From: Persicaria tinctoria
Taxonomy: Eukaryota > Streptophyta > Magnoliopsida > Caryophyllales > Polygonaceae
NCBI GenBank assembly: GCA_037127255.1
Contig: JBANSL010000009.1
Coordinates: 27,331,475 to 27,395,474 of the forward strand
DNA length: 64,000 nt
Direction: 5' to 3'
The notes under the pieces are model-generated. The model had not been told where the DNA came from, searched no databases, and saw nothing but the letters and a program-made list of their open reading frames with translations. Both the position numbers and the translations under genes were made by a program. Positions 55,700-64,000 of this stretch are shown piece by piece (position 1 is the first letter of the stretch; every line of letters begins with the position of its first letter).

Positions 55700-57255
55700 T
55701 GATGTCATCATAGTTTGCATTATTTAGGACATGCATTTAGCGTAGGTTTGTGTCTTTTGTCATGTGGTTTATGTGTTTTTAGAGGTTTTTCGTTTAGTTT
55801 CTAGGATAGAGATCTACTGTCTATATGGTGGTGTTTTCAGGAGTTTTCGGGAGCTAAGCGGAGAGTGCTAGAGGAAATGTGAGATGAGTACAGAAGCTAA
55901 GAAGAGCCGAGCGGAAATCATATAGGAGGAACGAGGATAAAAAGCGAAGAAGCAAGAGCATAAGGAGCCAGGCGGTCGTGCACCATAGGCTTCACGGCAA
56001 AACAGAAGTGCACGGGCGTGCACCATATCCGCACGGGCGTGTAGAAGCTCAGCCAGAGAAAAAAGGCATCAGACGATGGGTGCGCGGGCGTGCACCATGG
56101 GCGCGCGGGCGTGCACCAAAGGCGCGCGGGCGTGCACTATACAGGTCAGTTAGATTCGGCCTATTTCGACCCGGTTTCTTTTGACATTAGTTTATTATTA
56201 TTTTATGGGTTTAATAATATTATATTAGGGGTTTGTCTCGGACTACTTAAGGGGCGGAAACATTTCTTTAGAGGCCTTTCGGAACCCTCGTTGGAACGCT
56301 CTCTTTTGAATACCTTTTGTTGAGTTAGATTTGGAGAACTTTAGACAGATTTGCTTGGAGATTACATTGTTTCAATTCAAGATTGGTATTTCCCTTTTAG
56401 TCTTTTCTTTTCTATCTATTTCCATGTTTCAATTTAGTGATTTGATGATGAATTCTTCCATGCTTGGCTAAATTCTCCGTTCTAGGGTTAGGGTGAACCT
56501 GACAATGTCGCAATTTGTTTGATTTCGATGGTTTCTTGAACTTTATCTGAATTTTATGAATTGATTTGATCCTAGTTGCTTTACCTAATTGATGTCAATC
56601 GATTAGAATCCTTTTTAGATTCAAGATGCTACCGCTGAGAATTGAAATTGGATATTTGGATGGATTTCATGAACCCGAAAGGGGAATTGTGTCTATTGGA
56701 ACCCTAGGATTGAACTTGAGGAATCGACAATTATTATTGTGACATTTAAAGGATTGTTGAGGACTCTTGAGGATTAATAAATTATCGTAGATTCTTAGGT
56801 TTGAATCGATTAGGCGGAATGCGACAACGAATGTTTAATCGATTTTCTCCTAAGATCTATAAAGAACTTAAAGGGTCTAGATTTTGTTAATTTAGACACA
56901 ATTACTACAACATGCGACAGCTGAGTAGTGATGACTTTAGATAATTTACCTTCAATTTGACATATTAAGATGATGAAGTTCGAGTGAACATCGGGTTGAA
57001 TTCTTTGTGGCATTGTCGTGGGAATCCTTAACCCTGGAATTATTTCTCATATATATTTTATTCATAACTTTTGCTTGTTTTTCCTAGTTTAGTTGAAAAA
57101 TCAAATCCCTCTTTATTGGCTTAGCCTATTAGTTCTAGATAATAATTGATACAGATTTAATCCCCGTGATCGATACCCGTATACTGCAATTGATCTCGTA
57201 TTCTTGCGAGGTTGGTTCAGGCTACACTATTCTTGTGTTGGTTTAGACCACATCA
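55700..57255 (+). repeat. Athila-like 5' LTR
   Basis: 1,556 bp, begins TGATGTCATCATAG and ends CCACATCA, so the ends are inverted (TGATGT/ACATCA). It contains GC-rich 20-bp tandem repeats at 56008-56141 and a non-coding AT-rich half. The paired LTR is outside the window, so the ends rest on the inverted termini and the primer site. Confidence 0.8.
56008..56141. repeat. CGCGGGCGTGCACC tandem repeats in LTR
   Basis: Three adjacent 19-21 bp units (GCGCGGGCGTGCACCATGG and relatives at 56082-56141) are preceded by two diverged units with GCACGGGCGTG (56010-56045). CpG-dense against an AT-rich background. Confidence 0.9.
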
Positions 57256-57260
57256 AGTTT

Positions 57261-57278
57261 TGGCGCCGTTGCTGGGGA
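57261..57278 (+). promoter_or_regulatory. Athila-like primer binding site
   Basis: TGGCGCCGTTGCTGGGGA differs by one base from the TGGCGCCGTTGCCGGGGA primer site typical of Athila and related elements, which pairs with a tRNA 3' end (tRNA-Asp in the literature as I recall). Confidence 0.85.
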
Positions 57279-57374
57279 TTGTTGATAGTATTGATTGTTT
57301 CTACGGACTAGCTCTGCTAGGCCTTTTTATTTGTTTTGATTTGTTTCTTTCTTATTGGTGATTTCAGGTGACTC

Positions 57375-59256
57375 TTGAAGCCTATGCGAAAAGGATTATG
57401 TTCTAGCAAACTCAACGATTACGATCCCGAGCCTGTACGTACTTTTCATAGGAGACTAAGAGAAAATCTTGTGATTGCTAGACAAGAAATGGCGGAAGAT
57501 AACGATGATGTTGCTCAACTGCGCCAACAGTTGAATGATCTTACTGCCCAACTCCAACGTGAACGTGATAATCAAGGGCAAGGTGTGCATGCGCTTGAGT
57601 ATGCTCCCCAAACTCTAGGGGACTATATGATTCTGCCATGCACTGGTCCACTTTCTGGTGTGGTCCTCCCTGAGTTGCAAGCTCGTAACTTCGAGCTAAA
57701 GTCTGGACTGTTGAATTTGATCCAGTCTAATCAGTTTGGTGGGTCGACATCAGAAGATCCTCACCAACACATGGAGACGTTCCACGATCTAATGAGCACG
57801 GTGCATATGGAGAACGTTTCTCAGGAGGCCATCCGTCTATATGCCTTCCGTTTCTCTCTTCACGGGAAGGCTAAAGCTTGGTATAGATCCTTACCTGAGA
57901 ACTCCATTACAACATGGAACCAACTATATGAGGTATTCATGAGTAAATACTTTCCACCCAAGAAGATATCTGAGATGAGGGCGAAGATCAATGCCTTCGC
58001 TATGCAACATGGAGAGACCTATCATGAAGCTTGGGAAAGGTTCAAGATTTGCTGATTCAGTGCCCACATCACGGGCAAACCAAGTATGTTCTCCTTCAAA
58101 TCTTCTATCAAGGAGTTGATGATGCTACTAGACTTCTTATAGACACACCTCTTCTAATGGAGGATTTATGGAGATGAGTTTAGATGATGCTTGGGCTTTG
58201 ATTGAGAAGACTGCTCTTCATACTGCGAGGTACTCTAATCCTCGCTCTTCTATTTCTGCTACTAAGAGGTCTGCAAGTCTTTATGAGGTTGATGCTGAAA
58301 CTCACAAGTCAGCCCAGTTGGAAGCTCTACAGCATGACATTGCATTATTAAAGAAGGAGTTTCTTGCTAAGCCAAACTCATCTAGTGCGGCAGGGGTGCC
58401 TCCCCCCGTTGTTGAATGTCAGTATTGTGGTATGCTAAACCACACGTTATCCAGTTGCCCTGCTATTCTAGAAACACAACCGGGCACGGCTCAAGGGGAG
58501 GTAAACTTCACTAGAGACAACTACAGAAACCCCAGGAATGACCCATTCTCCTCTACTTACAATCCTGGTTGGAGGAATCACCCGAACTTCAGGTATGGGA
58601 ACAATTCTAATGTGGAGAATCCACAGTCATTCCAGAACCAAGAATCATATGGAAATGGAGTCCCACCTGGATTTCAGAATGCACCAAATCAAGGATACCA
58701 GAATAGGGCGAATCAGCCTCCGCCCGTGGCTCCTAAGAAATCACCTGAACTTATTGCTATTGAGAATCTAGTTTCTGAATTCAAAGCTCTGGGTACCAAG
58801 ATACAAATGATTGAGCAAGAACAAAAGATTCAAGCTAATCAGTTGGCTCAACGGGCTGTCAATGCTCCTAGACCGTCAGGTCAACTTTCAGGCAAACCGG
58901 ATGAGAATCCAAAAGGACAAATTTCTGCTATGTCTTTGAGGAATGGTAAACATTTAGAGGAGGTAAAGAAGCATGAACCTCCTAAAGCTAAAGGGCAAGC
59001 TGCTCCACCAGAGGTTGAGACTGAGGCAACAGATGAGCCTGAGAAGGACACGGTATATGTTCCCCCACCGCCATATCAGCCTCCTCTTCCATTCCTGCAA
59101 AAGAAGAATCAGGCTATGTTGGAGAAGAAGTTTGGGAATTTTGTAGAGATCTTGAAGAAGCTGCACATAAACATCCCATTCACCGAAGCTCTCAAAGGAG
59201 ATGCCGACATATGTCAAGTTCTTGAAGGAGATCCTCTCCAACAAGAGGAAGCTTGA
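57375..59256 (+). pseudogene. Athila-like gag
   Basis: The first frame (57375-58055) has LPELQARNFELKSGLLNLI, SEDPHQHMETFHDL, AKAWYRSLPENSITTW and AWERFK. One base is missing after AWERFK (about 58045), where the next frame reads LLIQCPHHGQTKYV. A second shift near 58150 leads to 58168-59256 (NGGFMEMSLDDAWALIEK). A zinc knuckle, CQYCGMLNHTLSSC, lies at about 58420-58460. This gag would form the particle and bind RNA. Confidence 0.9.
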
Positions 59257-62200
59257 TGATTGCCAGACAATAGTTCTTAGTAAGGAGTGCAGCGCTTTGA
59301 TTCAAAACAAGCTACAACATAAGCTCGAGGATCCAGGTAGTTTCTGTGTCCCTATTAACTTTGGCAATCAGCATGATTATAATGCTCTTTGTGATTTGGG
59401 AGCTAGTGTAAGCTTGCTTTCTCTCTCAATTTGCAATAAGCTTGATCTAGGAGAGCTTAGGCCGGTGAGGATGCAACTATTCATGGCTAACAGGTCTATT
59501 GCCCACCCAGCTGGTATTTTAGAGGATATCCCTATTAGGGTGGGAAAATTTTTTGTGCCAGTAGACTTTGTAGTGTTAGATATGGATGCGAATATCTCTG
59601 TCCCTATTATTCTTGGAAGGCCTTTCTTGGCCACTGCAGGTACTGTGATAGATGTAAGAAAGGGGACTCTCTCCTTCGATATTGGGGATGAGAAAATAGA
59701 ATTTAACCTTACTAAAGCTTTGAAAACCCCTTCTTTTGAGAATGATTATTTCAGGGAAGATGTGATGGAAAGGACAACCCAAGAGCAAATGATGTCTATT
59801 GTCATTAGGGACCATTTGGAGCTTTGCTTGACGACTAGTGTGATGACGAGGGGAGAATATCCACCACTTGCTGAAGTTGTTGCTGATTTGGAGTTGTCGC
59901 CGGAAGCTCCTACCTTCCCTAAGTCCAAGGTCGAACTTCTAACCACGGATGATGTTCCTGAAGCGCCTAAGCTAGAGTTGAAGCCACTCCCATCTTCTTT
60001 GAGGTATGAATTCCTTGGACCCAACTCTACATGGCCTGTGATTGTGAATGCTAATTTGAGTGATGATCAAGTTGAAAAGCTTTTAATTGTCATTCGAAAA
60101 CATAAAAAGGCCATAGGGTATTCAATAGATGATTTGAAAGGGATTTCACCTTCTTTGTGCATGCATCGTATTTTCATGGAAGATGACCATAAACCCACCA
60201 TAGAACACCAAAGGAGACTTAACCCAAACATGAAAGAGGTAGTGAAAAAGGAAGTCCTCAAATTGTTAGATGCAGGGATTATTTTTCCTATTTCCGATAG
60301 TAAGTGGGTAAGTCCGGTTCACGTTGTGCCTAAGAAGGGTGGGTTAACGGTTGTAAGAAATGAAAATAATGAATTAATTCCCACTAGAACGGTCACCAGG
60401 TGGAGAATGTGCATAGACGATAGAAAGTTGAACACCGCCACTAGGAAAGACCACTTCCCTCTTCCATTTATTGATCAAGTGCTAGAAAGGTTGGCTAAGC
60501 ATTCATACTTTTGCTATCTAGATGGGTATAGTGGGTTTTGGCAAATTCCCATTCATCCCGATGACCAGGAAAAGACTACATTCACTTGCCCTTATGGCAC
60601 CTTTGCATATAGAAGGATGCCTTTTGGCTTACGTAATGCTCCTGCAACTTTTCAACGATGCATGATGGCCATATTTACTGATATGATTGAGGAGATTGTG
60701 GAGGTGTTTATGGACGATTTCTCCATCTATGGCACTACTTTTGATGCTTGTTTGTCTAATCTTGAAAGAGTTTTAATGAGATGTGAAGAGACTAATCTTG
60801 TGCTGAATTGGGAAAAATGTCATTTCATGGTTAATGAAGGAATTGTGCTAGGACATTTAGTCTCTAATAGAGGAATTGAGGTGGATAAAGCTAAAATTGA
60901 GATAATTGAGAAAATGCCACCTCCTACCTCTATAAAAGGGATTAGAAGTTTTCTAGGACATGCTGGTTTTTATAGAAGATTCATCAAGGATTTCTCTAAA
61001 ATCACCAAGCCTTTGACTAACCTGTTGCTGAAGGATGTAGCCTTCGATTTTTCCACAGATTGTCTTGAGTCTTTTTGCAGGCTAAAACAAGCATTAGTGT
61101 CAGCTCCCATCATGCAATCACCGGATTGGGATATTCCTTTCGAAATTATGTGTGATGCAAGTGACTTTGCCGTGGGTGTTGTACTTGGGCAAGGAAGGGA
61201 TAAGAAGCTTCATGCTATTTACTATGCTAGCAAGACACTTGATGAGGAGGCTCAGATGAACTACACCACAACGGAAAAGGAGTTGCTTGCAGTGGTGTTT
61301 GCCTTTGAGAAGTTTCGGTCATACCTTGTGGGTTCTAAGGTAATTGTTTTTATTGACCATGCTGTTGTGCGATACTTGATGCAGAAAAAGGATGCGAAAC
61401 CACACCTCATCCGCTGGATTCTGTTGCTACAAGAGTTTGACTTGGAAATTAGGGACAAGAAAGGGGCGGAGAATGTTGTTGCTGATCACCTTTCTAGGCT
61501 TCCTCCCGAGCAGATTGAGAAGGGAAAAGATGGATTGCCTATTGACGATTCTTTCCCAGATGACCACTTGTTCCAAGCCACAACCTCTGCCGTCTCTCGT
61601 GTCACCGAAGAGCTCCTAAACTTCTCCATTAAGGGGCTCCCTTGGTATGCTGATTTTGTGAACTACCTAGCTTGCAAAGAGTTGCCACCTGGACTGTCAT
61701 TCCACCAGAGGAAGAAATTCCTCCATGATGTTCAACAATATTATTGGGATGAACCGCTGCTCTTCAAGCTAGGCAGTGATGGGATTTATAGACGGTGTGT
61801 TCCGGATGATGAGATTGAAGGTGTGATTAAGCATTGTCATAACTTGCCTGCTGGAGGACATGCTAAAGCTTTCAAGACCACCGCCAAGATCTTCCAATCC
61901 GGTTTCTTTTGGCCCACCATGTTTAAGGATGTGCAGAGGTATGTAACTTCTTGTGATGAATGTCAACGTTCAGGGAACATATCTTGGAGGAATGAAATGT
62001 CACTCACCAAATTCCAAGAGGTGGAACTTTTTGACATGTGGGGGATCGATTTCATGGGTCCTTTTCCGAGTTTTGGGGTCTACAAGTACATTTTGGTCGC
62101 TGTAGATTATGTGGCGAAGTGGGTGGAAGCAATCGCCACACCTACTAACGACTCTAAAGTGGTAGCAAAGTTCTTAAAGTCTACCATATTTCCAAGGTTT

Positions 62201-62929
62201 GGAGTTCCGCGAGTGCTTATTAGTGATGGAGGATCACACTTTATTGAGCGGAAGTTTGAAGCACTTTTGAAGAAGTATGAGGTGAACCACCGAATTGCTG
62301 CTCCATATCACCCCCAAACAAGTGGTCAAGTCGAGGTCTCCAATAGAGAAATCAAGAGTATTTTGGAGAAAACTGTTTCTTGAACAAGGAAAGATTGGGC
62401 ACAGAAGCTTGATGATGCTTTGTGGGCATATAGGACGGCATACAAGACTCCATTAGGCACTACACCATAACGGCTTGTATATGAGAAATCTTGTCATTTA
62501 CCGGTTGAGTTGGAGCATAAGGCATTTTGGGCTATCAAGGCGCTGAATTATGACTTGAAAGAAGCCGGTGAGAATAGAATGCTACAACTTCATGAGCTTG
62601 AAGAGTTGAGACTTGAGGCATATGAGAATGCCCGGATTTACAAGGAGAGAACAAAGCGATGGCATGACAAGAGGATTGTCCCTAAGAATCTTTTTGAAGG
62701 TGATTTGGTTTTGCTATATAATTCTCGCCTAAAGCTATTTCCGGGTAAGTTGAAGTCTCGATGGAGCGGTCCTTTTGAAGTCCGAAAAGTTCACCCACAT
62801 GGTGCAATAACAATTTGGAACGAAAAGTGGGGTGAATTCAAGGTGAATGGACATCGTTTGAAGAGGTACTATAGTGGAAATCCGATTGATAAGGTGAGTC
62901 CTACTCACCTCAAGGATCCAAGTGTTTAG
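59201..62929 (+). pseudogene. Athila-like pol (PR-RT-RH-IN)
   Basis: A 1,060-residue open frame then two stops. Protease: [55 protein letters not shown] and [10 protein letters not shown]. RNase [19 protein letters not shown] and [13 protein letters not shown]. Integrase: [22 protein letters not shown] (zinc), [16 protein letters not shown] and [10 protein letters not shown] (DDE). TGA at 62381-62383 and TAA at 62468-62470 interrupt the integrase C-terminus, which continues in the same frame to 62929 ([12 protein letters not shown]). An extra G near 59195 separates it from gag; in the intact family the two are one polyprotein. Confidence 0.95.
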
Positions 62930-64000
62930 GAAGAGATGGAAGTCCGACTCAAGACTCTAAAGAAGCGCTTCTCGGGAGGCAACCCGAGGTAAGTTTTCTT
63001 TACATGCTTAATAGAATAGACTTGTAAATATTTTTGTTAAACTTCCCCTTAAAAAAAAAACGCACCTAACCTGCTCATTCTCAGGGGCAATGTGAGCGGG
63101 TGTGCGCATAAGGCGCGCGGCCGCGCAAATCCATTCCTGGCAGAAAAAAAAAAAAAAAAAAAGCCTTTAGTTAGTCTCCTCTCCTCCAGCCTGTTTCTTT
63201 CTTCTTCTCCCCGTCATTCACGATTTCACACACACCACGCACCAAACCGCCTTCCCTCCCTTACCTCGCACCAGGCCATCGCCCCACCACCAGCCGGCCA
63301 CCGCTGCACCACCACGCCGCCGAGCCGCCACCGGACCCACCGTCAGCGCCACCCGCCAGCCAACAGCCATCGGCCTCCCTCTCCTCACTCCCCGTTTGCT
63401 TTCCTTGTCTTATTCCTCCTTCTCCCCCTTAAACTTGAAGAAAATTGGTATGTTTCATCACTTCTCATCTCTTTTACTTCAATTTTCTTTATCAATTGAT
63501 AATTTTGTTGGTTGATTTAGAGATTTTGAAATTCTAGGGTTAAGTTGATGGACTTGATTTGGGGAATTCTTGAGTTGTATAAATTGGAGGTGCCCTTGCA
63601 TCACATTGTGTCAAGTTGATGATTATTGATGCTCATGAAATGTAGTTGATGGTTTGGTTGTGATTTATGAGGTGAAATTGAATATTTGGGAATTTTTGTG
63701 TATGTTCTTATGGGAGATATGCATAATTCCTAAGTAAATTGTTCTATTTGATTGATTGCTTGGCTTTGTGGTGGTGATAGCCCTTTTGAAATTTTTGCAA
63801 GGTAAGCTTGAAACTTTGATATTTATAACTTGTTTCAAATTTCAAGTATGGGGTTATTTGGGGTTGAATTCATGATGGTATTTGAATTGAGCATATTGCT
63901 TTTGGTTGTGTGATGAGTTGTGATGAGATGTGTTGGTTTTCTATGCGATGTCTACGAGTTTTGCATATTTTTGAGATTTTGATAAACTTGTAGACTTGGT
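62930..64000 (+). other. Athila-like 3' internal region, non-coding
   Basis: Begins with the conserved hairpin CTCGGG-AGGCAA-CCCGAG (62971-62988), a hallmark downstream of pol in such elements. A GC-rich word GCGCGCGGCCGCGC is at 63111 and an A run at about 63144-63162. A Pro/His/Ser-rich open frame at 63092-63499 looks compositional. 63500-64000 is T/G-rich without features; no env-like frame is recognised. Confidence 0.6.

Larger units (their letters stand above)
55700..64000 (+). mobile_element. Athila-like Gypsy element, 3' part outside window
   Basis: 5' LTR, primer site, gag and pol are in order on the plus strand; the 3' LTR lies beyond base 64000. The gag motifs, the DLGAS protease and the FMDDF RT box are those of Athila/Tat-type Gypsy elements. 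Three single-base frameshifts and two in-frame stops disable it. Confidence 0.9.

Noticed and set aside
63092..63499. 135-codon frame as an env-like protein
   Set aside because: Starts beside a poly-A tract and is Pro/His/Ser low complexity; no membrane or signal features beyond a short hydrophobic end.

Overview
This window is from a plant nuclear genome, most likely a eudicot. It is AT-rich with GT-AG introns and TTTAGGG-type telomere-like motifs. Its retroelements are of plant types: Athila-like and CRM-like Gypsy, two Copia families and plant L1-like LINEs. The host genes present as fragments are also plant families: oxidosqualene cyclase, terpene synthase, plant synaptotagmin and inositol-tetrakisphosphate kinase. 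I found no intact host gene and no rRNA, tRNA or CRISPR locus. Species cannot be told from what I can see.

Layout. 1-1045: synaptotagmin-like pseudogene split by a small hAT-like element. 1425-5590 and 6507-14095: two related large non-autonomous DNA elements (A and B), each carrying a 2.4-2.7 kb degenerate minisatellite array with a telomere-motif foldback; B also holds a TCGA-rich LTR-like insert. 14272-14450: terpene synthase exon relics. 15355-17582: decayed Copia on the minus strand. 17583-18592: copy C of a TIR element with GACGTC-rich and GATGTCAGCAC repeats. 18724-22812: LINE on minus. 22952-24684: unrecognised gene-like exons on minus. 24775-28197: second LINE on plus. 29760-33100: decayed MULE transposase on minus, with a Gypsy 3' end nested in it. 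33444-37975: copies D and E of the TIR element family with captured-looking exon fragments, including an ITPK first exon. 38487-42821: first two exons of an oxidosqualene cyclase, split by a 3.8 kb Copia. 42982-51535: CRM-like Gypsy on minus, followed by a truncated tandem remnant. 51536-55600: MITEs, a SINE-like unit, dispersed repeats and a LINE tail. 55700-64000: Athila-like Gypsy on plus, running off the window.

How it fits together. This is nested transposon territory that has broken up at least five host loci. The best dated event is the Copia in the cyclase exon: 5-bp target duplication, 138-bp LTRs with four differences. Two terpenoid genes (terpene synthase and oxidosqualene cyclase) lie about 24 kb apart on the same strand, both broken. 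The least explained signal is the C/E element family. Its two copies, in opposite orientation 18 kb apart, keep a homologous MLTP-repeat reading frame with the same C-terminus and stop.
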